NCBI RefSeq assembly: GCF_900177655.1
Contig: NZ_FXWK01000001.1
Span: forward strand, 1,612,001-1,676,000
Length of the DNA: 64,000 nucleotides
Reading direction: 5' to 3'
Origin: Devosia lucknowensis
GTDB taxonomy: Bacteria > Pseudomonadota > Alphaproteobacteria > Rhizobiales > Devosiaceae
Position numbers and translations under genes: made by a program. A model generated the notes under the pieces. The model did no database searches, had not been told where the DNA came from, and was given only the letters and a program-made list of their open reading frames with translations. Positions 32,459 through 41,443 of this stretch are shown here, piece by piece. Every line of letters begins with the position of its first letter. The stretch's first letter is position 1.

Positions 32459-33820
32459 TTACTCCGCGATTTCGATAAGCTGAACCCGGATCCGGGTCGG
32501 CACGTGGCGTTCGATCTTGAGCACGTCCAGTTTGAGGCGGCGTTCGGCTGGATTGTCGTCCACCACCTCGTCTGGGTCCTTCGGCAGCGCGACAGTGACG
32601 GTGTCTCCCACCGCAGGCAGTGCTCCAGCCTCCAGGATGAGCAGGCCGGCAATTGTTTCGACGTCCTCCTCCGGCAAGGTCCGGTCGAGCAGGCGTGCGA
32701 CCTCGTCGAGATGCACGTCTCCATCCATGACCCAGACGGCGTCCGACTCCTGCACCACGGCGGCTTCACTGACGAGATCATGTTCGTCGGTGATTTCGCC
32801 CACGATCTCCATGGCGATGTCTTCCATCGTCAGCAGTCCGTCGAAACCGCCATATTCGTTGACGACGCAAGCCAGCTGCACATCGCCCGTATTCATCTGT
32901 TCCAGCGCATCCGGCAGGCTCATCAGGCTCGGAAGCACGAAGGCTGGCCGCATCACTGTCGTCACCGGTTCGCGCTGCGCGCTCTCGTCCAGCACCGACA
33001 TCACATCTGGCAGGTGAACGACGCCGATGGGGGTCTCGCTCTCGTCGATGACAGGATAGCGCGTATGCGCCTTGGCCATCAGCTGCCGCACCTCGCCGAC
33101 CGTTGTCTCGGGGCTCACCCAGTCGGCGCGGGACCGGGGCACCATGGCATGCGCTACGTCCTGCTCGGGAAAGTCGATGATGCGCTCCATCATGTGCGAC
33201 AGTTCGACCGGCAGGTCACCGCTGTCTCGCGAATCCGAAATGATCCGCGGCAAGTCCTCAACCGACGCGCTGACATCCAGGTCGTGCACGGGCTCGATCC
33301 GCAGCATCCGCAGGAACAGGTTGGCGGACATATCGAAAAAGCTGATCAGCCATCCGAATACCCGCAGATAGACAAGCGTGGACACGGCCAGCGCCCGCGC
33401 CAGAGGGTCCGGGCTCGCGATGGCGAGGTTCTTGGGATAGAGCTCGCCGAAAATCATCTGCACGACCGTCGCGAATACCAGTGCGAGCGTCGTGCCCACC
33501 CCGATGCCGACTTCGGTGGGCACGCCAACGCCGCCCAGCAGCGTCCCCAGTGAAACACCCACCAGCGGCTCAGCGACGTACCCGACAAGCAGGCCGGTGA
33601 CGGTGATTCCCAGCTGCGCGCCCGAGAGCATGAAGCTCGTGCGGTTTGTGACCGTCAGCGCCCGCTTGGCGTCGGCATCGCCACTTGCTGCCTGGGCTGC
33701 AAGTCGGGTGCGGTCGACCGCCATGTAGGCGAATTCCTGCGCGACGAAATATCCATTGGCCGCGATGATGGCCAGGATCACGATGATGCCCAGGAGAAGA
33801 AAAAGGATCGGTTCGAACAT
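32459..33820 (-). CDS. CNNM/CorC-family transporter (full length)
   Basis: A 453-residue protein with a CNNM transmembrane domain (about residues 1-200, GAQLGITVTGLLVG motif, acidic YPKN segment), a CBS pair (about 215-345) and a C-terminal CorC_HlyC transporter-associated domain (about 365-445). It is probably involved in divalent-cation, likely magnesium, homeostasis at the inner membrane. It is transcribed with the short paralogue downstream and an exoD-like gene 9 bp upstream. Confidence 0.85.
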   Translation of the reverse strand: MFEPILFLLLGIIVILAIIAANGYFVAQEFAYMAVDRTRLAAQAASGDADAKRALTVTNRTSFMLSGAQLGITVTGLLVGYVAEPLVGVSLGTLLGGVGVPTEVGIGVGTTLALVFATVVQMIFGELYPKNLAIASPDPLARALAVSTLVYLRVFGWLISFFDMSANLFLRMLRIEPVHDLDVSASVEDLPRIISDSRDSGDLPVELSHMMERIIDFPEQDVAHAMVPRSRADWVSPETTVGEVRQLMAKAHTRYPVIDESETPIGVVHLPDVMSVLDESAQREPVTTVMRPAFVLPSLMSLPDALEQMNTGDVQLACVVNEYGGFDGLLTMEDIAMEIVGEITDEHDLVSEAAVVQESDAVWVMDGDVHLDEVARLLDRTLPEEDVETIAGLLILEAGALPAVGDTVTVALPKDPDEVVDDNPAERRLKLDVLKIERHVPTRIRVQLIEIAE

Positions 33821-33829
33821 GGAAATTTC

Positions 33830-34483
33830 TTAGACGTGAAAAATGGTTGTGATGGCCAGCCACGCTGCATAGGCGAACGCGGCGATCACACCGGAAACAA
33901 TGATGACGGACGCGACCGAAGTTGCCATGCCCAGGAGGATCCACACGCCGTCCCGCTCGATCATCCCGAGGGCGAAGATGCAGATGGCGATGGCCGGCAG
34001 CATGTTGCCGAGCGGGATGGGCAGGAACAGGATGATCGCCAGCAGCAGCGTGATGGCCCCCACCACGTATTCCAGGGGCGGCTTTGCCAGCACTTCCAGG
34101 CGCGGTCGCATGAGCTTTTCGGCCTTGCCCAGCCATGGGCCGACCTTGAGCACAACCTTTTCGAAGTCGCTTCTCGCAAAGGACCGGTCGGAAATGATCC
34201 GCGGAAGCCAGGGCGGACGCCCCAACATCAGCTGCGCCGCAAGGAAGATAAGCGGCGCACCGAGCACGCCGGAAACGCCCGGCGGCACGGGAATGGTGTT
34301 GGGAACCGCGAAGATGAACAGCATCGCTGCGATGGCGCGATGATCAAGTTCGGCAAGCAGGTCTCGGATGAAGATGCGCTCGCGTCCGGGCTGGGTCGCA
34401 ATACGCAACAGGGTTGCCGAGAGACGATGGTCGTCAGGTGACGGCGCTTCGTCTCCGGCGAGACTTCGACTGGGGTCTGGCAT
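33830..34483 (-). CDS. exoD: ExoD-family membrane protein
   Basis: A 217-residue protein with a soluble N-terminal region and several membrane helices. The PNTIPVPPGVSGVLGAPLIFLAAQLMLG region and PLGNMLPAIAICIFALGMIERDG are diagnostic of ExoD (exopolysaccharide synthesis ExoD). In Sinorhizobium this family affects exopolysaccharide production and alkali tolerance; the biochemical function is not known. It lies just upstream of two CNNM-family genes on the same strand. Confidence 0.85.
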   Translation of the reverse strand: MPDPSRSLAGDEAPSPDDHRLSATLLRIATQPGRERIFIRDLLAELDHRAIAAMLFIFAVPNTIPVPPGVSGVLGAPLIFLAAQLMLGRPPWLPRIISDRSFARSDFEKVVLKVGPWLGKAEKLMRPRLEVLAKPPLEYVVGAITLLLAIILFLPIPLGNMLPAIAICIFALGMIERDGVWILLGMATSVASVIIVSGVIAAFAYAAWLAITTIFHV

Positions 34484-34574
34484 GTGCTGGCTCAGAACCC
34501 CTCGTCGCGGCAGCCGGAACGATCGTCCGGCGGTTCTTTGACCACAGCCTCGTCCAACAACGGCATGACGCCCC

Positions 34575-35294
34575 CTATTCCTGCTGGCCGGTCAGGCTGA
34601 GCAGCATCTGGAAGATATTGATGAAGCTCAGATAAAGCGAGAGGGCACCGAAAACGGCGAGTTTCTGGTTCGCTTCCGCCCCGGCACTCTCGGCATACTG
34701 TTCCTTGATCGTCTGGGTATCCCAGGCCGTCAGGCCGAGAAACACGATGATGCCGATGATCGAAACCGAGAACTGCAGGACGCTCGAGCCCAGGAAGATG
34801 TTGACGACCGAGGCGATCACCACGCCGATCAGGCCCATGATCAGGAACGAGCCGAACTTGGTGAGGTCGGTCTTCGTCGTGTATCCATAAAGGCTCATCA
34901 CGCCGAACATGGCGGCGGCGATGAAGAAAGTGCGCGCGATGCTGGCGCCGGTGAACACGAGGAAGATCGAGGCCATCGAAAGGCCCATTACCGCGCAGAA
35001 CGCCCAGAACATCGCCTGCGCCGCGCCCGCCGAGATCGAATTGATCTTGAACGAGAAGAACAGCACGAAGGCCAGCGGTGCGAACATGATGACCCACTGA
35101 AGGGGCGAGGAGAAGATCGGCACGTAAAGCGCCGGTGTCGTCCCCACGAACCAGGCCACGAGGCCGGTGATCACAAGGCCCAGACCCATATAGTTGTAGA
35201 CGCGCAGCATGTGCCGGCGCAGGCCCTCGTCGAAGGCTGCCCCGGACATGGTCGAAGCGGGATTGCTCCAGCGGAAGTTTGGCTGCGTAGCCAT
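34575..35294 (-). CDS. Bax-inhibitor-1 family membrane protein
   Basis: A 239-residue protein with seven hydrophobic helices after a short soluble N-terminus, and the late motif LTAWDTQTIKEQYAE followed by ALSLYLSFINIFQMLLSL, characteristic of the BI-1/YbhL/YccA group. Bacterial members are pH-sensitive calcium-leak channels or partners of FtsH. Interestingly hflK and hflC, which regulate FtsH, are in the same window but 23 kb away. It follows the anti-sigma gene by 12 bp. Confidence 0.88.
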   Translation of the reverse strand: MATQPNFRWSNPASTMSGAAFDEGLRRHMLRVYNYMGLGLVITGLVAWFVGTTPALYVPIFSSPLQWVIMFAPLAFVLFFSFKINSISAGAAQAMFWAFCAVMGLSMASIFLVFTGASIARTFFIAAAMFGVMSLYGYTTKTDLTKFGSFLIMGLIGVVIASVVNIFLGSSVLQFSVSIIGIIVFLGLTAWDTQTIKEQYAESAGAEANQKLAVFGALSLYLSFINIFQMLLSLTGQQE

Positions 35295-35306
35295 GGTGGT
35301 CTCCGT

Positions 35307-36059
35307 TCAGTAAAGCGTGGAAGCGAGTGCTTCCGCAGCGTGAAGAATTTCGGCAGGTTCCGCCCTGCCCACGAGGACATAGGCGATCTCGCCCATCTGC
35401 CAGTGCCCGAAGGCGCTCTGCTCATGTTGTGATGTGCTTGGCGCTATGACGGCAAAGTCGCCCGGCCGCGCCGCAAAGATCGACGCCCGCCCCAGCTCGC
35501 CGGCATCGATCGCCATTTCGACGCTGGGGCCGAAGCGCGAGGGATAAACCTGCACATCGGTGACGACCCAGTCGTCCGGCAGGGTTGGCATTACGATCGC
35601 GGTTGCGGACAGCAACTCGTCCCGGTCATAGTCGGGAGATTCCGGCTGCGAGATCATCACCGCCCGCACCTGGCTCACCGCATGTGCCTGTAGTGCGACT
35701 TCGACATAGTCCGGCACGCCGGGCTTCGACATCAGACCCGTCACGGCGCCGCCCAGCACCGCTCCGGATACGAGGAGGACACATGCGGCCATGCTCGGAC
35801 GCAGCCGATGCAGCACCGCGCGGCGCAGCATCGCAGACTGAAGTTTGCGCGCCAACTCGCTGGTACGCGGGTTCGGTTGGTCTGTGTCGCTCGCTGCCGT
35901 CAGCCGCAGAGCGTGGCTGATCCTCAGATCCTCCATGACACGCGCCGCCAGCGCGGGTTCGCGCGCCAGGTGCGCCTCGACTGCGATCCGCCGCTTGGGC
36001 TCGAGCTGGTCATCGACGTAAAGGGCCAGGTCCTGGTCGGTGATCGGTTCAGTCGGCAT
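35307..36059 (-). CDS. Membrane-bound anti-sigma factor
   Basis: A 250-residue protein with a cytoplasmic N-terminal anti-sigma-type region (DLALYVDDQLEPKRRIAVEAHLA, about residues 10-32), one membrane helix (about 90-110) and a periplasmic C-terminal domain of about 140 residues. It overlaps the ECF sigma gene by 11 bp, the usual pairing for a sigma and its inhibitor. No HxxxCxxC zinc motif is visible, so it is not the redox-sensing ZAS type. The periplasmic domain probably reads envelope stress. Confidence 0.8.
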   Translation of the reverse strand: MPTEPITDQDLALYVDDQLEPKRRIAVEAHLAREPALAARVMEDLRISHALRLTAASDTDQPNPRTSELARKLQSAMLRRAVLHRLRPSMAACVLLVSGAVLGGAVTGLMSKPGVPDYVEVALQAHAVSQVRAVMISQPESPDYDRDELLSATAIVMPTLPDDWVVTDVQVYPSRFGPSVEMAIDAGELGRASIFAARPGDFAVIAPSTSQHEQSAFGHWQMGEIAYVLVGRAEPAEILHAAEALASTLY

Positions 36060-36567
36060 CCGCGCCTCCCACGATACGCAAACGCCGGATGGGTTCCTGT
36101 TCCCGGTTGCGCAACGCCTGCCGCGCCCTCGAGACGCGGGACAGCACCGTACCCTCGGGAACGCCCAGCACCTGCGATGCTTCGGAATAGGTCAGACCCT
36201 CGACACCCACCAGATGCAGCGCCTCGCGCTGGTCGTCGGGCAGGTCGAGAAAAGCGCGCCGTACCTCGGAGAGCTGGGCAGCGTCCTCCTGGGCCGCGGG
36301 GGCGAAATCGGCCGCCGTAGCCGCAGTGCGCTCATGCCGCTCGCGAACCTGTTGCGAGCGGACGCCGTCGACAAAGACATTGTGGAGAATGGACATGAGC
36401 CAGGGCCGAAGCGGCTGCCCGGCGCGGAAGCTGGCTCTGCGGGCATAGGCCCGTGTCAGCGCCTCCTGCACCAGGTCCTCGGCATCCTGACCATTGCGGG
36501 TGAGGGCGAGCGCATAGCGCCGCAGATCGGCGATCGTCTCGGTAACCCTGGGGAGTTTGGCGCTCAT
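36049..36567 (-). CDS. ECF-type RNA polymerase sigma factor
   Basis: A 172-residue group 4 sigma factor: region 2 (about residues 14-75, DAEDLVQEALTRAYAR and the -10-reading LRPWLMSILHNVFVD) and region 4 (about 105-155, LPDDQREALHLVGVEGLTYSEASQVLGVPEGTVLSRVSRARQ) for the -35 element. It overlaps its presumed anti-sigma factor. The downstream envelope genes (BI-1, ExoD, CNNM pair) on the same strand may be in its regulon, an inference. Confidence 0.9.
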   Translation of the reverse strand: MSAKLPRVTETIADLRRYALALTRNGQDAEDLVQEALTRAYARRASFRAGQPLRPWLMSILHNVFVDGVRSQQVRERHERTAATAADFAPAAQEDAAQLSEVRRAFLDLPDDQREALHLVGVEGLTYSEASQVLGVPEGTVLSRVSRARQALRNREQEPIRRLRIVGGADAD

Positions 36568-36629
36568 GATGTCTCATATACGAGCGCGGCGCCAAACCCT
36601 TCCATCCGATCCAAAGATTTTTTCTTGGG

Positions 36630-36935
36630 CTACCTGCGGCCGAGCAGCCGGTCCGCGGTGCGATAGTTGCTGCCCGCCGCGATGCCGGGGATCAGCAGCG
36701 CATCAATCAGCCACCAGAGCCCGACAATGGCCCAGAGGAAGCTCAGGAAGCCGAAGCTGATGAGCGTCAGCAGCAGGATCACGCCCGAAAGCGCCAGCAT
36801 GAACATACCGCTCAGCGGCCGGCCGAGATAAAAGCGGTGGGCGCCGACATAGCCAAGGAAAAACCACAGCAGGTAAGCCACCAGCAGCGACTTCTTCTCG
36901 ATGTCGTATTGGGCATAGGCGCGGTCGTTGGTCAT
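36630..36935 (-). CDS. TM2-domain membrane protein
   Basis: A 101-residue protein with the TM2 domain: KSLLVAYLLWFFLGYVGAHRFYLGR (about residues 14-38) and a second helix ending in WWLIDALLIPGI. Family function is unknown. The start at 36935 is chosen because GGAGA lies 6-7 bases upstream; a 29-residue in-frame extension has no ribosome-binding site. Confidence 0.82.
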   Translation of the reverse strand: MTNDRAYAQYDIEKKSLLVAYLLWFFLGYVGAHRFYLGRPLSGMFMLALSGVILLLTLISFGFLSFLWAIVGLWWLIDALLIPGIAAGSNYRTADRLLGRR

Positions 36936-37063
36936 CAGCGTCTCCAGTTCCCGCCTTACATGGTCCCGCCTGCCCCCGCCTTCAAGACCTTGTGCCTGCT
37001 CGGCTATTGCGGGCTCTCGCACGCCGGCGCTATGGGTGTCCCCAGACTGATCCGGAGGCCCCC

Positions 37064-38293
37064 ATGACTGATACCGTCCTCGACCGTTTCCTGCGCTATG
37101 TCGCCATCGACACCCAGTCCGACGCGGCTTCCGACACGCAGCCCTCCACCGAAAAGCAGAAAAACCTTGGCCGCCTGCTCGCCGCCGAACTGCAGGCCAT
37201 TGGTCTGGCGGATGCGCATCTGGACGAACACGGCTATGTCTACGCCACCGTCCCGGCCAACACTGACAAGGACGTCCCCGTGATCTGCTTTTGCGCCCAC
37301 ATGGACACCGCGCCCGATTTCAGCGGCGCCAACGTCCAGCCGCGCATCGTCGAGAACTATGCCGGCGGCGACATCGTGCTCGGCAATTCCGGCCGCACCA
37401 TCCGCGTCGCCGAACACCCCGAACTGGCCAACCAGCTGGGCAATGACATCGTCACGACCGACGGCACGACCCTGCTCGGCGCCGACGACAAGGCGGGCCT
37501 CGCCGAAATCGTCACCGCCGCTGAAATCCTCCTCAACGACACTACCATCCGCCACGGCACGATAAAACTCCTGTTCACGACCGACGAGGAGATCGGCCGC
37601 GGCGTCGACAAGGTGGATTTCGAAAAGCTCGGCGCCCGCTTCGCCTATACGCTGGATGGCGAAACTGCCGGCACGCTCGAGGATGAGACCTTCTCCGCCG
37701 ATGCCCTCACGCTCGAGATCTCGGGAGTGGCCATGCATCCCGGTTTTGCCAAGGATCGCATGGAAAACGCCATCAAGATCGCTGGCGCCATCATTGCCCG
37801 CCTGCCCCGCGACGTCTCGCCCGAAGGCACGGAGGGCCGCGACGGCTTCGTGCATCCGGTCGATGTCACCGGCTCCATGGAAAAGGCCAGCATCAGCTTC
37901 ATCGTGCGCGACTTCACCGAAGCGGGCCTCGCCCAGAAACACCGCATGGTCGAGGACATCGCCCGCGCCGTCCTCGCCGATTTCCCCGGCTCGTCCTTCA
38001 CCGCCACGCGCCGCGAGCAGTATCGCAACATGAAGCAGGTGCTCGATCAGCACCCGGAAATCGTCGCCAACGCCGAGGAAGCCATCCGTCGCGCCGGCAT
38101 GACCCCGGTTCGCGGCTCCATTCGTGGTGGCACCGATGGCTCGCGGCTGTCCTTCATGGGCCTGCCCTGCCCCAATATCTTCGCCGGCGGTCACGCCTTC
38201 CATTCGCCGCTCGAATGGGTCAGCCGCCAGGACATGGACAAGGCCGTCGCGACCATCGTCGAACTGGCCAAGGTGTGGGAGGAGCGCGCCTGA
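37064..38293 (+). CDS. pepT: Peptidase T (tripeptide aminopeptidase)
   Basis: A 409-residue cytosolic M20B metallopeptidase that removes the N-terminal residue from tripeptides. Zinc-site motifs are in order: FCAHMDTAPDFSG (about residues 74-86), DGTTLLGADDKAG (bridging Asp), TTDEEIGRG with the catalytic Glu, and a late FAGGHAFHSPLEW with the final His ligand. Length is typical of PepT. The start at 37064 follows GGAGG (ccGGAGGccccc). Confidence 0.93.
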   Translation: MTDTVLDRFLRYVAIDTQSDAASDTQPSTEKQKNLGRLLAAELQAIGLADAHLDEHGYVYATVPANTDKDVPVICFCAHMDTAPDFSGANVQPRIVENYAGGDIVLGNSGRTIRVAEHPELANQLGNDIVTTDGTTLLGADDKAGLAEIVTAAEILLNDTTIRHGTIKLLFTTDEEIGRGVDKVDFEKLGARFAYTLDGETAGTLEDETFSADALTLEISGVAMHPGFAKDRMENAIKIAGAIIARLPRDVSPEGTEGRDGFVHPVDVTGSMEKASISFIVRDFTEAGLAQKHRMVEDIARAVLADFPGSSFTATRREQYRNMKQVLDQHPEIVANAEEAIRRAGMTPVRGSIRGGTDGSRLSFMGLPCPNIFAGGHAFHSPLEWVSRQDMDKAVATIVELAKVWEERA

Positions 38294-38311
38294 CGGGCGC
38301 TCCGCCGGCCG

Positions 38312-38821
38312 CTACCAGGTCACCCAGACGTCGCCGACACCACTCTGCCACATCGCGGCGCCGCGGCCGGCGTCGATGATTGCCTGGATTTCCGGCGACG
38401 GCCTGAAATACTCCGTCCCGACCTTCTGGTAGGTCAGCTTGCCGTTCGCGTCGTAGGTCCGCGTCTCGCTCGATTTGTAGTTCACGCCGGGCACATCTGA
38501 CGCCTTCTGCGTTTTCACCGTGCCATTGGCGAGCGCCTCCCGCAGTGCCGTCGCGCCCTCGGGATTGCGGCGTTCCGCGGCGCTCAGCAGCAGCATGGCC
38601 TGAAACTGCGGCCGGCGCGCCTCCAGTTCGGCCTCGCTATGGAGTGCCGTCAGGCCCTCGCCTTCCGGCGCCCCGATGGTTTTCTTCACCGCCGGATCGC
38701 TTTCAGCGGCAGGGACCGCGCTGCTTCCGCTGGCGCCGACACCCGGTCGGAGCAACGTCGCGGTATCGCTTATCACGCGCCAGGTCGATTGATTTTGAAG
38801 ATCTGCGCCCGAGATGTTCAT
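38312..38821 (-). CDS. Hypothetical protein
   Basis: A 169-residue soluble protein without signal peptide or membrane segment. A GGGAGA ribosome-binding site supports the start at 38821. The middle region is helical and charged (SEAELEARRPQFQAMLLLSAAERRNPEGATALREALA region). The C-terminal part is beta-like (SSETRTYDANGKLTYQKVGTEYF). I do not recognise the family. It is convergent with pepT and stands alone. Confidence 0.65.
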   Translation of the reverse strand: MNISGADLQNQSTWRVISDTATLLRPGVGASGSSAVPAAESDPAVKKTIGAPEGEGLTALHSEAELEARRPQFQAMLLLSAAERRNPEGATALREALANGTVKTQKASDVPGVNYKSSETRTYDANGKLTYQKVGTEYFRPSPEIQAIIDAGRGAAMWQSGVGDVWVTW

Positions 38822-39118
38822 GAAATTCTCCCGACACCGGCAATCGAGCGATGGCGTCGCCCAAATCACTCGCAGTCCTACTTGCAATAGTGAGTCCGAA
38901 GGCAATTAAGGGAGTGTTAAACCGGCACGCGACGACGCCGACGGTCGCGATACAAAATTGTTTCGCATCAGAATTTTAATCAGACATTGCCGCTCGGAAA
39001 CGGTCCCTTCGCCGCATGACCGTGCATCATGAAGACTTGGACCGCCACAGACTGTTCGCTCGGTATAATGCTGTCATACTGTCGAACGCTTGGCAGGACT
39101 GTCCTCTGAAGGCGCTGA
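38822..39118. other. Intergenic region, no gene seen
   Basis: This 297-bp spacer between two minus-strand genes is less GC-rich than its surroundings in its middle part (about 38950-38990). It should hold the promoter of the hypothetical gene and the 3' end of the treZ transcript. No structured RNA or coding sequence is apparent. Confidence 0.5.
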
Positions 39119-40885
39119 TCAGTTCGGCCCGCTCCATGCCACAGCACTCCATGCGCCCAGCCTCACCCGGGCGCCATGCTGCGCCACCGAGCCCGTGGTC
39201 ACCACTTCGCCCGCCATCACGCACCCGATCTCGTCCGCCGTTGCCGACGCGTTAAGCACCATGGCCAGCGCTCCGCCCTCGAAGATCCAGCGCACATGGA
39301 TGGCGTTGCCGCTGCGGCTGCTCTTGGCGTCGAGGCACTTCGTGGCCAGCAGCGGCCACACATGCTGTCTCCGCCACGCCGCAAGCTGGCGGAAGCGCTC
39401 GAGCGCGGGCCGTGTCGTCGGCCCGTCGAGCACCGCCCAGTCGAGCCGCGCACTTTCGAAAGTCTCGACGGCATTCGGATCGGGGAGTGTGCCGTTCTCG
39501 ACCGGCTGCTCGAAGATTTCGCGCATCTGCCGGTACCGGTCTTCCCGCTTGGGTGCGGCGGCATCCTCCGGCAGGTCGAAGAAATAGGGGAAAGGCGAGC
39601 GCACCTGTGCTTCCTCGCCCATGAACAGCAGGGGGATCTGCGGCGCCATAATCGTCACGAAATGGAGGAAGTCGAGCCGCTGCGGATCAACGCGCGACGC
39701 CAGGCGCTTGCTGTCGGCACGGTTGCCGATCTGGTCGTGGTTCTGCACGAAGGACACGAATGCCTCAGGCGGCAGGCGGCTCGCCGGCTCCCCACGCGTC
39801 GTGCCGTCGCTTTCCCCCTCCGCCTCGCCGTCATGCACAAAGCCGTCGGCCAGCGCCTTTTCCAGATCGGCGACCGGATCGACATCGGCATCGTCATAGC
39901 CCTGGCGCTCTTCGCCGGTCACCAGGTGATGCAGGACATGGTGGATATCGTCGTTCCACTGCGCGGTAAAATCCACCGGCTCGTCACCGGGGTCGCGGGT
40001 CAGCCACGATGCGCAGTTGTCCATGTTTTCGAGGATCAGCTTGGCATGCCCCTTGGCATCGCGCGCCACCTTGGCCAGGTCCCCCAGGAAGCGATCGCGA
40101 TCCTCGGTCTTCATTTCATGCACCGCATCGAACCGCAGGCCGTCGAAGTCGAACTCGTCGAGCCACATGCGGGTGTTTTCGTAATAGAACTGCCGCACCA
40201 TCTCCTGCGTGAAGTCGATCCCGGTACCCCACGGCGTTTCGACACTGTCGTCGAACCATTCCGGCGTGTGCTTGTCGATGAAGTTGCCGACGTCGCCGAA
40301 GTGGTTGTAGACCACGTCGAGGATCATGCAGAGCCCCAGCTCATGCGCCCGGTCGACGAGGCTGCGCAGCGCTTCCCTTGTGCCATAGGTCTCATCGGGG
40401 GCGAACACCAAGGTCCCGTCATACCCCCAGTTGCGCGTGCCGGGAAAATCGTTGATCGGCATGATTTCGAGCGCGGTGTAGCCGGCATCCCGGAAGTATT
40501 CGAGCCGCTTTTCGAGGCCTTCAAAAGTTCCCTCTGGCGAGACTGTGCCGACATGCACTTCGCAGATGATGGTTTCCGACCACGGGCGCAGCGGCTGCGT
40601 GCGGCCGCTGGGAACCAGTGGCGCGCACACGATGCTCCACCCTGCACTGTCACCGTCCTGGAAGCGCGATGCTGGGTCTGGGAACTCGAGCGCGCCGATA
40701 CGGAACTTGTATCGCGTCCCCGGACCGCATTGCGTTGCCCGTCCGGCCCACCACCCATCCGCATCTCTCACGAGAGCCACGCTCTCCCTGTCGGGAAAGA
40801 TGACGTCGACTGCCTCGGCGCCCGGCGACCAGAACCGGAAATGGGTGAATTCGCCGTCGAGCAGAGGACCGAAAAGTGGTGTCAT
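39119..40885 (-). CDS. treZ: Malto-oligosyltrehalose trehalohydrolase
   Basis: A 588-residue GH13 enzyme that releases trehalose from maltooligosyl-trehalose. An N-terminal CBM48-like domain (about residues 1-95, FRFWSPGAEAVDVIF) precedes the barrel. The four GH13 motifs are present: DVVYNHFG, the nucleophile in GLRFDAVHEM, the acid in LILENMDN, and VQNHDQIGNR. The start at 40885 lacks a strong ribosome-binding site but begins the conserved domain. Its usual partner TreY and other trehalose or glycogen genes are not in this window. Confidence 0.92.
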   Translation of the reverse strand: MTPLFGPLLDGEFTHFRFWSPGAEAVDVIFPDRESVALVRDADGWWAGRATQCGPGTRYKFRIGALEFPDPASRFQDGDSAGWSIVCAPLVPSGRTQPLRPWSETIICEVHVGTVSPEGTFEGLEKRLEYFRDAGYTALEIMPINDFPGTRNWGYDGTLVFAPDETYGTREALRSLVDRAHELGLCMILDVVYNHFGDVGNFIDKHTPEWFDDSVETPWGTGIDFTQEMVRQFYYENTRMWLDEFDFDGLRFDAVHEMKTEDRDRFLGDLAKVARDAKGHAKLILENMDNCASWLTRDPGDEPVDFTAQWNDDIHHVLHHLVTGEERQGYDDADVDPVADLEKALADGFVHDGEAEGESDGTTRGEPASRLPPEAFVSFVQNHDQIGNRADSKRLASRVDPQRLDFLHFVTIMAPQIPLLFMGEEAQVRSPFPYFFDLPEDAAAPKREDRYRQMREIFEQPVENGTLPDPNAVETFESARLDWAVLDGPTTRPALERFRQLAAWRRQHVWPLLATKCLDAKSSRSGNAIHVRWIFEGGALAMVLNASATADEIGCVMAGEVVTTGSVAQHGARVRLGAWSAVAWSGPN

Positions 40886-41075
40886 GGAATGGTACCGGAT
40901 AGAGACGCACCGCTCAACGGAACTCGAACACCATCGTTCCTTGCCGGTGATCCAGCTTCTTTTGCGGAGCAAAATTCCGGCGCTTTGGCGCGCGATACGT
41001 TAGCGTATACATCGGTGATTCACGGCACCCGCCGCTCAAATCCAGCCAAGCATGAAACCCGGGACCAGCAAAACC

Positions 41076-41264
41076 ATGCCCAGTGATCCGTCGACCCTCA
41101 TCGCACTCGGCATCGGCGCGGCCATTCTGCTCTGGCTTGTCTTCTCGGTCATGAAGAAGCTGTTCGGCCTGGCCATCATCGCCGCCATCGCCTTCGGCGC
41201 CTATATGGTCTGGACCAATCCGGAATTGCTCCGTCAGGCCATGGCCATGGTCGGCATGCGCTAG
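41076..41264 (+). CDS. Small membrane protein
   Basis: A 62-residue protein of two adjoining hydrophobic helices (about residues 8-25 and 29-45) with a short polar C-terminus. An ATG 24 bp upstream (41052) in frame is an equally possible start, giving 70 residues. Divergent from treZ. I do not recognise the family, and it has no obvious partner. Confidence 0.55.
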   Translation: MPSDPSTLIALGIGAAILLWLVFSVMKKLFGLAIIAAIAFGAYMVWTNPELLRQAMAMVGMR

Positions 41265-41443
41265 AGCGTCGCGCGTTTGACCTGAGGCGTCTCGCCCCTC
41301 CGCCTCCGTCACCACCGGTCCCTGCTCGGTGGTCCATGCTCAGCAAGGTGGATTGCCGGACGAGCCGGGCAATGACGGCGCGGTTGAGTTCTTGAAACGC
41401 CTGATCGACTTGAGACGTACAACGCTCTGGGCGGCGCCCTGCC

